A DNA stretch of 12,273 nucleotides. Source: Candidatus Corynebacterium faecipullorum (lineage in GTDB: Bacteria > Actinomycetota > Actinomycetes > Mycobacteriales > Mycobacteriaceae). The DNA is taken from the NCBI GenBank assembly GCA_019114925.1, contig DXEO01000227.1, positions 1-12,273 on the forward strand, in the 5' to 3' direction. Positions 1 through 6,688 of the stretch are shown here, piece after piece. Under the pieces are notes generated by a model. It was not told where the DNA came from. It made no database searches and worked only from the letters and a program-made list of their open reading frames with translations. Both the position numbers and the translations under genes were made by a program. Within the stretch, counting starts at the first letter, position 1, and the number at the start of each line of letters is the position of its first letter.

Positions 1-111
1 GACGATGTCACCATCGTTGAAGTACTTGATGGTGGCGTCGACGGCAGCTAGGAAATCCTCTGCGGTTCCGATGTCGTTGATCGCAACCTGAGGGGTGTTA
101 GAAGTTGGCAT
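1..111 (-). CDS. rpsA: 30S ribosomal protein S1, N-terminal fragment (runs off the left edge)
   Basis: The minus strand from the ATG at 111 gives 37 codons starting MPTSNTPQVAINDIG and ending in NDGDIV at the window edge. I recognise this as the N-terminus of actinobacterial ribosomal protein S1, which brings mRNA to the 30S subunit through repeated S1 (OB-fold) domains. Only the leader before the first S1 domain is inside the window. A GGAG Shine-Dalgarno lies 9 nt upstream of the ATG. It is divergent from the methyltransferase gene. The polA-rpsA proximity is a common actinobacterial arrangement. The call rests on recognising a short N-terminus, so the rest of the gene is inferred. Confidence 0.85.
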   Translation of the reverse strand, partial: MPTSNTPQVAINDIGTAEDFLAAVDATIKYFNDGDIV

Positions 112-188
112 GTAGTTATGCTCCGAATAAACGTAGGAGATCGTAATTGGACAGTTACGTGTCTCTTGAAAAGCGTCATTAAGCAGCG

Positions 189-218
189 CGGATACGCAAG
201 GCTTAAGATGGATTTCAA
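189..218 (-). promoter_or_regulatory. Candidate rpsA promoter
   Basis: On the minus strand, TTGAAA (213-218) is followed after 18 nt by TATCCG (189-194), a possible -35/-10 pair. It would place transcription start near 182 and give a leader of roughly 70 nt before the rpsA ATG at 111. The -10 lacks the final T of the corynebacterial TANNNT pattern, so the call is weak. No other pair in 112-351 looked better on this strand. Confidence 0.3.
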
Positions 219-286
219 TCCCGACTCGCAGCCGAGCTGAGCTCTCCTACAGTAGCCCAGCGCGTCCCGAGTCATAGACACGCCTG

Positions 287-292
287 TACAAT
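287..292 (+). promoter_or_regulatory. Candidate -10 element for the methyltransferase gene
   Basis: TACAAT at 287-292 fits the corynebacterial TANNNT -10 pattern and would start transcription about 50 nt before the ATG at 352. I see no convincing -35 upstream, which is common in this genus. It faces away from the candidate rpsA promoter, as expected in a divergent region. Confidence 0.3.
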
Positions 293-351
293 CCTACATC
301 TTCGCAGCTAATACGGCAAATGCGCCGTGGAATAAGAATCGGAAAAAATTA

Positions 352-1092
352 ATGTCTTCTGCAGCTTTTTCTGCATCCTCAGCTAATCGTGATTTTTGGG
401 ATCGTGACGCCGATTCCTACCACGCGGAACACCCCGAGTATCTATCCTCTTTCTACTGGTGCCCCGAGATGCTGCACGAGGTTGATGCACAGCTGCTTGG
501 CGACGTCTCCTCCGCGACCGTCCTCGAGCTCGGCTGCGGCTCCGCGCCTTGCACGCAGTGGCTACAAGGACGCGCGCGCTTTGCGACGGGCTTCGACCTC
601 TCGTCCGGCATGCTTTCCCATGCCGAGGGTGGCCTACCGCTCGTTCAGGCTGATGCCCTAGCTCTTCCCTATCGTGATGAAGCCTTTGATATCGCTTTTT
701 CTGCTTTTGGGGCCCTTCCTTTCGTGGCCGACCTTGACCAGGCACTGCGCGAAGTCCACCGTGTTCTGCGCCCTCATGGCCGCTTCGTCTTTTCCGTGCC
801 ACACCCCATGCGTTGGGTTTTCCCTGATGATCCACAGGATCTCACCGCCGAGCTGTCCTATTTTGAGCGCGCATACCTAGAGCAGGATGACAGTGGTGAG
901 CTCAGCTATGCCGAGTTCCACCGCACGATGGGTGATTGGGTACGAGCACTTCAGGTGCGCGGTTCTTTCGAGATCTGCAACCTCATTGAACCCGAGTGGC
1001 CAGAGGGCCTCGACATCACTTGGGGCCAGTGGTCGCCTGAGCGGGGAGCTATTTTCCCCGGCACCGCAATCTTCGTGTGCGAGGCACGTTAG
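352..1092 (+). CDS. Class I SAM-dependent methyltransferase, substrate unknown
   Basis: A 246-aa soluble protein with a Methyltransf_11-type Rossmann fold. Motif I, the glycine-rich SAM loop, is VLELGCGSAP at residues 57-66. The acidic residue ending strand 2 is D82 in GFDLSSGML. QADALALPY (99-107) and DIAFSAFGALPFV (113-125) are the later SAM-pocket strands, and VLRPHGRFVFSVPHP (138-152) is the typical strand following motif III. It transfers a methyl group from S-adenosylmethionine, but nothing in the sequence identifies the acceptor. The C-terminal third (WPEGLDITWGQWSPERG) is probably the substrate lid. The start ATG has only a weak GGAA-type ribosome site about 10 nt upstream. Next on the same strand is an RDD membrane protein, 60 bp downstream, possibly cotranscribed. 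Confidence 0.85.
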   Translation: MSSAAFSASSANRDFWDRDADSYHAEHPEYLSSFYWCPEMLHEVDAQLLGDVSSATVLELGCGSAPCTQWLQGRARFATGFDLSSGMLSHAEGGLPLVQADALALPYRDEAFDIAFSAFGALPFVADLDQALREVHRVLRPHGRFVFSVPHPMRWVFPDDPQDLTAELSYFERAYLEQDDSGELSYAEFHRTMGDWVRALQVRGSFEICNLIEPEWPEGLDITWGQWSPERGAIFPGTAIFVCEAR

Positions 1093-1152
1093 GTCCGACA
1101 CCGACTCCCCTGGTATCGAATCAATCAGCTGCAGCGAACTAAGCTGACAGCC

Positions 1153-1623
1153 ATGCCTTTAGAACGCTTCGGCATTTTTCTGCGCCGCACAGTGGCCTGG
1201 TGGATTGATGCCTTTCTCGCCGCCGCCATCATTGTGGCGCTCAAGTGGCTCATCAACCTCATCACCGATGGAATGCTGAGCGGTCGAGCTGGCGCTGTCT
1301 ATGACATCGTCGCCCTCGCGCTCGTCTTCTACGCCTATCGAGTATGGGTGGAGGCAACGAAGCAGACTTCTCTGGGCAAGTGGTCGCTGAAGCTAGAAGT
1401 CATTGCTGAGCATCCCGGAATCGGCAGCGCAGCCGTTCGCAACAGCTGGCTCCTATTCACACTTCTCGCGTTGACGGGACTCCCCTTCGTGGAGGCAACC
1501 ATCTTGGGCATACTCGGACTCAGCGTCCTACTGCTGGGCCAAACCCCATTCGACCTCCTTGCCGGGTGCTTGGTCGAGCGCCGCACGCCCACCGAAGACG
1601 AGCGCGCGGTGGGCTTAACCTAA
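1153..1623 (+). CDS. RDD-family small membrane protein
   Basis: A 156-aa protein with the RDD family signature. RRTVAWWID (residues 11-19) opens the first membrane helix, TSLGKWSLKLEV (72-83) is the conserved LGK loop, and TPFDLLAG (131-138) supplies the last conserved Asp. Hydrophobic segments lie at about 13-35, 47-66 and 98-130, partly kinked. RDD proteins are integral membrane proteins; some have been linked to ion or solute transport, but the role here is unknown. There is no strong Shine-Dalgarno before the ATG, and the 60-bp gap from the methyltransferase makes readthrough transcription plausible. It converges on polA. Confidence 0.8.
   Translation: MPLERFGIFLRRTVAWWIDAFLAAAIIVALKWLINLITDGMLSGRAGAVYDIVALALVFYAYRVWVEATKQTSLGKWSLKLEVIAEHPGIGSAAVRNSWLLFTLLALTGLPFVEATILGILGLSVLLLGQTPFDLLAGCLVERRTPTEDERAVGLT
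1587..1614 (+). terminator. Possible hairpin at the 3' end of the RDD gene
   Basis: GCCCACCG (1587-1594) and CGGTGGGC (1607-1614) form a perfect 8-bp inverted repeat with a 12-nt loop inside the last codons of the RDD gene. TTAACCTAAG follows, with no proper T-run on either strand. It may help end convergent transcription from the RDD gene or polA, but it is not a canonical intrinsic terminator. Confidence 0.3.
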
Positions 1624-1639
1624 GACCCAAAGCACCGAC

Positions 1640-1701
1640 CCAGTGCATTGTCCTAGTGCATTGCCGCAGGCCTAGTGCATTGCCGCAGGCCTAGTGCGCC
1701 G
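1640..1701. repeat. 19-bp tandem repeat at the polA stop codon
   Basis: The unit CCTAGTGCATTGCCGCAGG occurs perfectly at 1652-1670 and 1671-1689. A partial upstream copy (AGTGCATTG at 1642-1650) and a diverged downstream copy starting at 1690 flank it. The CTAG of the last copy carries the polA TAG stop (1691-1693, read on minus), so the array is built from, or onto, the 3' end of polA. The unit length is not a multiple of three, but all complete copies lie after the stop, so the protein is unaffected. Confidence 0.85.
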
Positions 1702-4333
1702 CGGCATCCCAGTCCTTGCCCACACCAACGGAAACTTCAAGCGGCACGGTCAACTCGATAGCCTTGTCCATCTCTCGCTCCAAAATGCGCTGTACGTCCT
1801 CCGCTTCGCCGGGAGCCACCTCCACGACGAGCTCATCGTGAACCTGGAGCAAGACACGCGAGGCCAAACCTTCAAGTGCCTTGTCCACGCGGATCATGGC
1901 CACCTTGATGATGTCTGCTGCAGTTCCCTGGATGGGTGCGTTCAAGGCGGCTCGCTCCGCATTTTCACGGGCAACACGATTATCGGAGTTCAGCTCCGGC
2001 AGGTAGCGGCGGCGCCCAAAGACCGTGGAGGTGTAGCCGTCCTTGCGGGCCTGCACCACAACCTCATCGAGATAGCGCTTCACACCACCAAAACGCTCGA
2101 AGTAGCTCTCCATGATCTCCTTGGCTTCGCGTGCCGGGATACCCAGCTGTTGCGATAGGCCGAAGGCGGATAGCCCATAGACCAAGCCATAGGACATGGC
2201 CTTGACTCGGCGGCGCAGCTCAGGGGTGACCTCATCGACAGGAACATCGAAGACCTTGGAGCCAACATAGTTGTGGAGGTCCTCACCCTCGCGGTAGGCC
2301 TCGATAAGCCCGGGATCGGCAGACAGGTGCGCCATGACGCGCATCTCGATCTGCGAGTAGTCAGCCGTAATCAAGGTTTCATAACCTTCACCGACCACGA
2401 AAGCTGAACGGATCTGACGCCCCGCCTCCGTGCGCACCGGTATATTCTGCAGGTTCGGCTCCGTCGACGACAGGCGTCCGGTTGAGGTCACCGTCTGATT
2501 AAACGTGGTGTGAATACGACCATCCGGCTGAATGGTCTTGATGAGCCCCTCCAACGTCGTCTTCATCTTCTGGTACTCGCGGTGCGCCAGCAGGTGGTCT
2601 AGGAAGGGATGCGGATGCGTGGCAGCAAGCTGCTCAATTTCCTTAGCTGCGGTCGAATAACCTGTCTTAGTCTTCTTCGTCTTCGGCATATCGAAGGTGT
2701 CGAAGAGAACTGCCTGCAACTGCTTCGGGGAGTTCAGGTTAAGTGAATCATCACCAGCCAGCTCGCGGGCGGCGCGTTCCTGCTCATTGACCTGCTCAAT
2801 GAAAGCATCACGCTGCGTTTCCAAGACATCGCGGTCAACTGCGATACCAGCGGCCTCCATCTGGGCCAGGATGCTCACGAGCGGCAACTCAAGGTCTGTA
2901 TACAACTCGAAGGAATCAATCTCTTGGAGTTGAGCAGTCAGCTCTGCGGCCAGCTCCATAATCGCGCCGGCCTGATCCACCAGCGGGTGCTCATCCAAGA
3001 TAGAAAGCTGCTCCGTCGCCGCGCCCAGAGACTTCTGCAGATGGCGCTGGTACACGTCCGTCAACGCATACGTGCGCTGACCCGGGCGCAGGAGATAGGC
3101 CGCCAGGGCTGTGTCATGGGCGATTCCGCGCAGTTCAATCCCCCGGCCCGCCAGCATGTGCCAAGCAGCCTTTGCCTCGTGCAAATACTTCGGCGCATCT
3201 GATGACAACCACGCAGCCAGGGCGGCGTCGTCTTTCGCATCCAGGTCCGCCAATTCAATCTGGAGTCCTTCAAAAGCTGAATCGACCAGTGCTAGCGCTG
3301 CCGCGTCTCCTGCGCCTGGAGTACCATCGCCTTGCACGAATACCGCGACATGTTCCTTGCCCTTGAGCCACTCAGCCAGCGGTGTCTCCACCACGGTCAC
3401 CGTTACCTCTGGCGCTTCCTCTACCGCAGCAGCCTCAGCGGCGGCGTCATGAGGGATAGCGTTGAGGACCCGCTCGCGCAGGTTGGTACCGAACTCCAGC
3501 TCATCGAAACGTGCCGCAACCTCGCTGGCCACCGCACCCTTGAATTCCAAATCCGCCGGGCCGACCTCTAGGTCCATATCCGTCACCATCTGGGTGAGCT
3601 GTCGGTTGAGCTTGACCTGCTCGATGCGATCGCGGAAGTTCTGCCCCGCCACACCCTTGATTTCTTCGGCGTGCTCGATGAGGCCATCGAGGGAGCCATA
3701 CTGAGTAATCCACTTCGTGGCGGTTTTCTCCCCCACCTTAGGGACAGACGGCAGGTTATCGGACGGGTCGCCGCGCAGGGCTGCGAAATCTGGGTACTGC
3801 TCGGGGCTCAGGCCGTACTTCTCCTTCACCGCCTCTGGAGTAAAGCGATGCAGCTTGGACACCCCGCGCATGGGGTAGAGGACGGTCGTGGAGTCGTCGA
3901 CAAGCTGCAAATAGTCGCGGTCACCGGTGACCAGGAAGGTCTCATAATCTGCGCCCGCCTGGGTGGACAACGTGGCCACGATGTCATCGGCCTCGAAATT
4001 CTCGCGCGATAGCGTGGTGATTCCTAGCGTTTCCAGCACTTCCCGGATGAGCTCAACCTGGCCGCGGAACTCTTCAGGGGCAGCCTCGCGCTGTGCTTTG
4101 TACTCGGGGAACATGTCGGTGCGGAAGGTCTTGCGACCCACATCGAAGGCTACCGCGACGAAGTCTGGCTTCTCCTCGGCCAGGATATTCGCCAGCATAG
4201 AAAGGAATCCGTACACAGCGTTCGTGTGTTGACCACCCGAGGTTGAAAAGTTCTCCGCGGGTAGTGCATAAAATGCGCGAAAGGCCATGGAGTGGCCATC
4301 AATGAGAAAGAGTCGGGGCTGAGAAGTAGTCAC
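1691..4333 (-). CDS. polA: DNA polymerase I
   Basis: An 880-aa family A polymerase for Okazaki fragment processing and repair synthesis. Counting from the GTG at 4333, the 5'-nuclease domain (about 1-290) has FLIDGH with D12, FEADD at 113-117, TGDRDYLQLVDD at 136-147 and RGDPSDNLP at 187-195, followed by a helix-hairpin-helix. The middle domain lacks the DxE motif of a proofreading exonuclease. The polymerase domain has motif A DYSQIEMR (658-665), motif B with R707, K711 and Y715, and motif C QVHDELV (830-836), giving catalytic Asps D658 and D833. An ATG at 4390 would add 19 non-conserved residues. I prefer the GTG because an AGGA sits 8 nt before it and the conserved domain begins immediately. 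The stop lies inside a 19-bp tandem repeat. Confidence 0.97.
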   Translation of the reverse strand: MTTSQPRLFLIDGHSMAFRAFYALPAENFSTSGGQHTNAVYGFLSMLANILAEEKPDFVAVAFDVGRKTFRTDMFPEYKAQREAAPEEFRGQVELIREVLETLGITTLSRENFEADDIVATLSTQAGADYETFLVTGDRDYLQLVDDSTTVLYPMRGVSKLHRFTPEAVKEKYGLSPEQYPDFAALRGDPSDNLPSVPKVGEKTATKWITQYGSLDGLIEHAEEIKGVAGQNFRDRIEQVKLNRQLTQMVTDMDLEVGPADLEFKGAVASEVAARFDELEFGTNLRERVLNAIPHDAAAEAAAVEEAPEVTVTVVETPLAEWLKGKEHVAVFVQGDGTPGAGDAAALALVDSAFEGLQIELADLDAKDDAALAAWLSSDAPKYLHEAKAAWHMLAGRGIELRGIAHDTALAAYLLRPGQRTYALTDVYQRHLQKSLGAATEQLSILDEHPLVDQAGAIMELAAELTAQLQEIDSFELYTDLELPLVSILAQMEAAGIAVDRDVLETQRDAFIEQVNEQERAARELAGDDSLNLNSPKQLQAVLFDTFDMPKTKKTKTGYSTAAKEIEQLAATHPHPFLDHLLAHREYQKMKTTLEGLIKTIQPDGRIHTTFNQTVTSTGRLSSTEPNLQNIPVRTEAGRQIRSAFVVGEGYETLITADYSQIEMRVMAHLSADPGLIEAYREGEDLHNYVGSKVFDVPVDEVTPELRRRVKAMSYGLVYGLSAFGLSQQLGIPAREAKEIMESYFERFGGVKRYLDEVVVQARKDGYTSTVFGRRRYLPELNSDNRVARENAERAALNAPIQGTAADIIKVAMIRVDKALEGLASRVLLQVHDELVVEVAPGEAEDVQRILEREMDKAIELTVPLEVSVGVGKDWDAAAH

Positions 4334-4415
4334 CCGGCCCATCCTAACGTGTTGCACGGAGCGGCACCGTTGAGGGCCGTAGGCAGGCAATTAGGTTCAC
4401 GTTGGTCGCCTACGC

Positions 4416-4421
4416 TACTAT
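4416..4421 (+). promoter_or_regulatory. Candidate -10 element of the tRNA promoter
   Basis: TACTAT at 4416-4421 matches TANNNT and lies 12 nt before the mature 5' end of the tRNA, so the precursor leader would be only a few nucleotides. A good -35 is not evident; TAGGTT at 4392-4397 gives an 18-nt spacer. The polA promoter must lie in this same short region on the other strand, but I could not resolve it. Confidence 0.4.
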
Positions 4422-4433
4422 CGTTGCTTGTGC

Positions 4434-4507
4434 GCCCCTGTAGCCCAATTGGCAGAGGCAACGGATTCAAAACCCGTGTAGTGTGAGTTCGAGTCTCACC
4501 AGGGGCA
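4434..4507 (+). tRNA. tRNA with CAA anticodon (tRNA-Leu, short variable loop)
   Basis: A complete 74-nt cloverleaf. The acceptor stem GCCCCTG (4434-4440) pairs perfectly with CAGGGGC (4500-4506), and the discriminator base is A4507. The D-arm is 4443-4459 and the anticodon arm 4461-4477, with CAA at 4468-4470 after T4467. The variable loop is only GTAGT (4478-4482). The T-arm is 4483-4499 with a perfect GTGAG/CTCAC stem and TTCGAGT loop. CCA is not encoded. CAA reads the leucine codon UUG. The 3-bp GCC/GGC D-stem with a large AATTGGCAGA-type loop and A73 resemble tRNA-Leu, but bacterial leucine tRNAs normally carry a long variable arm, which is absent. The anticodon stem has an A4465/C4473 mismatch. 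The charging identity is therefore inferred from the anticodon. Confidence 0.85.
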
Positions 4508-4513
4508 CAATGT

Positions 4514-4553
4514 CACCCCACAACCGAGTCTGTTGTGGGGTGTTAGCGTTTTT
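4514..4553 (+). terminator. Rho-independent terminator of the tRNA gene
   Basis: CACCCCACAAC (4514-4524) pairs perfectly with GTTGTGGGGTG (4532-4542) in an 11-bp stem with a 7-nt loop. After TTAGCG comes a run of five T (4549-4553). It starts 7 nt after the tRNA and ends 22 nt before the ATG of the small exported protein, so it should separate the two transcripts unless read through. Confidence 0.85.
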
Positions 4554-4575
4554 CAACTGAGAGGAACCCGTTTCT

Positions 4576-4851
4576 ATGCGTCGCACTATCATCGCTTTGA
4601 GCACCGCGGTTGCCCTTACTCTGGGTGGTACCACCGTGGCTACCGCTACAGAATCGAGCGCCGACAAGGAGGTTTCCTCAAAAGTGGAAGGTTCCTCCTA
4701 CTACCAGGAGCTGCGCAAGTCCGCCGCTTCCTCGGATGATCCGCAGCTCAACACTTTCTACACCGCGCTTCTCGACGGCCTTGTAGGCTTCGCTGCCTTC
4801 GCCATCCTGGGGTCGATCTACGGCGAGGTGGCTAAGCGCTTGCCAATGTAA
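4576..4851 (+). CDS. Small exported or membrane protein, function unknown
   Basis: I do not recognise this 91-aa protein. Residues 1-25 look like a Sec signal peptide: MRRT, then a hydrophobic stretch IIALSTAVALTLGG, and a likely cleavage after ATA or TATA near residue 24. Residues about 25-60 are polar and rich in Ser, Lys, Glu and Asp. Residues about 62-82 (ALLDGLVGFAAFAILGSIYG) form one hydrophobic helix, followed by a short basic tail EVAKRLPM. The mature product would be a roughly 67-aa protein with an outside N-terminus and a C-terminal membrane anchor. GAGGA about 10 nt before the ATG is a good ribosome site. It follows the tRNA terminator directly; a possible -10, TAGCGT (4544-4549), overlaps the terminator tail. 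Composition, start and signal peptide all look genuine. Confidence 0.8.
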   Translation: MRRTIIALSTAVALTLGGTTVATATESSADKEVSSKVEGSSYYQELRKSAASSDDPQLNTFYTALLDGLVGFAAFAILGSIYGEVAKRLPM

Positions 4852-4885
4852 AAGGCGTATAACCTTCCACAAATTGAATAGTTTG

Positions 4886-4891
4886 CATAAT
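4886..4891 (+). promoter_or_regulatory. Candidate -10 element for the DUF368-ABC operon
   Basis: CATAAT at 4886-4891 is the best -10-like hexamer in the 136-bp gap, with no clear -35. Transcription from it would give a leader of about 90 nt. That leader contains GGTGAG/CTCACC (4902-4907 with 4926-4931) and CCCGG/CCGGG (4939-4943 with 4957-4961), two modest inverted repeats whose role is unknown. The first could equally be a weak terminator for the small protein gene. Confidence 0.25.
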
Positions 4892-4987
4892 CCTGTTGTG
4901 CGGTGAGAAAATAAAAAGTCATCTGCTCACCCACCCTTCCCGGCACGGCAATCCCACCGGGTAGACATTCAAGGTTACTTTCGGTTT

Positions 4988-5803
4988 ATGCATTATCTTG
5001 TTAACGCCATTCGCGGCGCCCTTATTGGCATGGCCGAGTTAGTCCCCGGAATCTCCGGCGGCACCGTTGCGCTCATCGTCGGTATCTATGAGCGCGCTTT
5101 GCATAACGCCAATGATCTCATCTCCGGCCGTTTCAAGAAGGTCGAATGGGGCTTCCTCGTCTCCGTAGCCGTCGGCATGTTCGCGGCCGTTTTCGGCTTC
5201 TCCACGATTCTCCATAGCTTTGTGGAGGCCCAGGTTTCACTATCCAGCGCCCTCTTCCTCGGTATGGTCGCCGTCTCTATCATCGTGCCGCTGAGCATGA
5301 TGTCGCGTTTTTCTCCCGCGTCCATCGCCGCGCTTGTTATCGCCGCCGTCGCAATCTTCTTTGTCACCGGTTTTACCTCCACTCCCGTGGAAGATCCCAG
5401 CCTGATCGTCGTCTTCCTAGCGGCCATGGTGGCTGTGTGCGCGCTCGTTCTCCCTGGTGTCTCAGGCTCCCTTATCTTGCTGACGATGGGCCTCTACGCG
5501 CCGATCATCGGTGCAGTCTCGGACCGCAACATGCTCGTCGTGGGTGTCTTCGCACTCGGCGCAGTGTGCGGCCTCGCAGCTTTCGTCAAGGTGTTGAACT
5601 ACCTGCTGGATAATCACCGCGATATCACCCTCGCGGCCATGGCTGGATTCATGCTCGGATCCCTGCGTGCGTTGTGGCCGTGGGGCGCCGATCAAGATGC
5701 TTCCACGCCGCTCATCCTGCTTATGTTCGCGATTGGCGGCATCATCGTGGCCATTTTCATCGTTGTGGACCGGCGCAAAGCCGCAAGCTACCAAGAGGGT
5801 TAG
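4988..5803 (+). CDS. DUF368 (PopT-type) polyprenyl-phosphate transporter
   Basis: A 271-aa polytopic membrane protein. It shows the two-fold DUF368 hallmark: ELVPGISGGTVALIVGIYE (residues about 17-35) in the first half and VLPGVSGSLILLTMGLYAP in the second half, each a PG(I/V)SG re-entrant motif, separated by several hydrophobic helices. The family is known from work in other bacteria to return the lipid carrier undecaprenyl phosphate to the inner leaflet after cell wall assembly; here the carrier would be decaprenyl phosphate (inference). The ribosome site is poor, with AAGG 13 nt before the ATG. Its stop is 3 bp from the next ATG, so it is the first gene of an operon with an amino acid importer. 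Confidence 0.85.
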   Translation: MHYLVNAIRGALIGMAELVPGISGGTVALIVGIYERALHNANDLISGRFKKVEWGFLVSVAVGMFAAVFGFSTILHSFVEAQVSLSSALFLGMVAVSIIVPLSMMSRFSPASIAALVIAAVAIFFVTGFTSTPVEDPSLIVVFLAAMVAVCALVLPGVSGSLILLTMGLYAPIIGAVSDRNMLVVGVFALGAVCGLAAFVKVLNYLLDNHRDITLAAMAGFMLGSLRALWPWGADQDASTPLILLMFAIGGIIVAIFIVVDRRKAASYQEG

Positions 5804-5806
5804 AGC

Positions 5807-6688
5807 ATGATTAAGAAAACGGCCATCGTGGGCGTCGTCGGAGCACTTGCCGCTACTGTTCTCTCCGGCTGCGTCACCAACGAGGAGCCGGCGCTGCCAG
5901 AAGGCTGGTCCGAGCCTAACGTGGACGAAGTTCCCGAGATCGCCGCGATGTATGAGGACGCCGATGGGGTCCTCACCGTAGGCACGAACCCACCGTTCGC
6001 ACCTTTCGAGTTCAAGGACTCCGATGGCTCGATCATCGGCTTGGAAATGGACCTAAGCAATGCAGTCGCCCAAGTATTGGGGCTCAAGTTCCAGCCGGTG
6101 GAACAAGACTTCTCCATGATTCTTCCGGCGGTCCAGTCGGGACAGATTGATCTCGGCGGCTCTGGGTTTACGGATACCGAGGAGCGCCGGGAAAACTTCG
6201 ACTTCGTCAATACTCTCTACGCCGGCATTCAGTGGGCGGAACTCAGCGACGGACCCAACAAGGTCGATCCATCGAATCCCTGTGGCCTCACCGTCGCGGT
6301 GCAGCGCACGACGGTGTCGGAGACCGACGATCTGCGCCCCAAGCAGGAAGCCTGCGATGGCAACTTGACCATCCTGCCCTATGACTCGAGTGATAACGCC
6401 GCGCTTGCGGTCTTGATGGGCCGAGCGGACGCGCTCTCAGCGGATTCACCAGTCTCCGCATGGGCGGTCAACCGCTCGGATGGGCGTCTGTCCATGGTCG
6501 GCGAAATGTTCGACGCAGCACCCTACGGCTTCGCCGTGCCAAAGGACTCCGACCTGGGCCCAGCCGTAGCAGCGGCGCTCCAACATCTCATCGACACCGG
6601 AGCTTACGCGGAGATTCTCGATAAATGGGGTGTAACCGAGGGACTCGTCGAACAAGCAATGATTAATGAAAGGCCGATCAATGACTAA
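5807..6688 (+). CDS. Amino acid ABC transporter substrate-binding lipoprotein
   Basis: A 293-aa SBP_bac_3-type solute receptor. The N-terminus MIKKTAIVGVVGALAATVLSGC has a lipobox LSGC with acylated C22, so it is anchored outside the membrane. The binding domain starts at VLTVGTNPPFAPFEF (55-69), with GLEMDL (78-83), the SGQIDLGGSGFTDTEERR block (111-128) and a second-lobe strand LTVAVQRTTV. C159 and C183 are placed for a disulfide common in this family. The family binds polar amino acids; the exact ligand cannot be read from the sequence. A GAGGG lies about 7 nt before the ATG. It overlaps the permease start by 8 bp (ATGACTAA), a sign of translational coupling. Confidence 0.92.
   Translation: MIKKTAIVGVVGALAATVLSGCVTNEEPALPEGWSEPNVDEVPEIAAMYEDADGVLTVGTNPPFAPFEFKDSDGSIIGLEMDLSNAVAQVLGLKFQPVEQDFSMILPAVQSGQIDLGGSGFTDTEERRENFDFVNTLYAGIQWAELSDGPNKVDPSNPCGLTVAVQRTTVSETDDLRPKQEACDGNLTILPYDSSDNAALAVLMGRADALSADSPVSAWAVNRSDGRLSMVGEMFDAAPYGFAVPKDSDLGPAVAAALQHLIDTGAYAEILDKWGVTEGLVEQAMINERPIND

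Noticed and set aside
48..281. 77-aa minus-strand reading frame
   Set aside because: It overlaps the rpsA start in another frame, has no recognisable content and no ribosome site; the intergenic region explains it better.
383..835. 150-aa minus-strand frame antisense to the methyltransferase
   Set aside because: Arg/Gly/His-rich translation typical of a shadow frame in high-GC DNA; the methyltransferase frame has clear motifs.
1640..1701. CRISPR array
   Set aside because: The 19-bp copies are directly adjacent with no spacers, and no cas genes are present.
4334..4390. polA start at the upstream ATG (4390) or the ATG at 4342
   Set aside because: The extra residues are not conserved in character, and the AGGA site fits the GTG at 4333 at normal spacing while overlapping the 4342 ATG.
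4434..4507. Selenocysteine tRNA with UCA anticodon
   Set aside because: Shifting the anticodon by one gives TCA, but loop geometry and the invariant T before the anticodon favour CAA; selenocysteine tRNAs also have a longer acceptor and a long variable arm.
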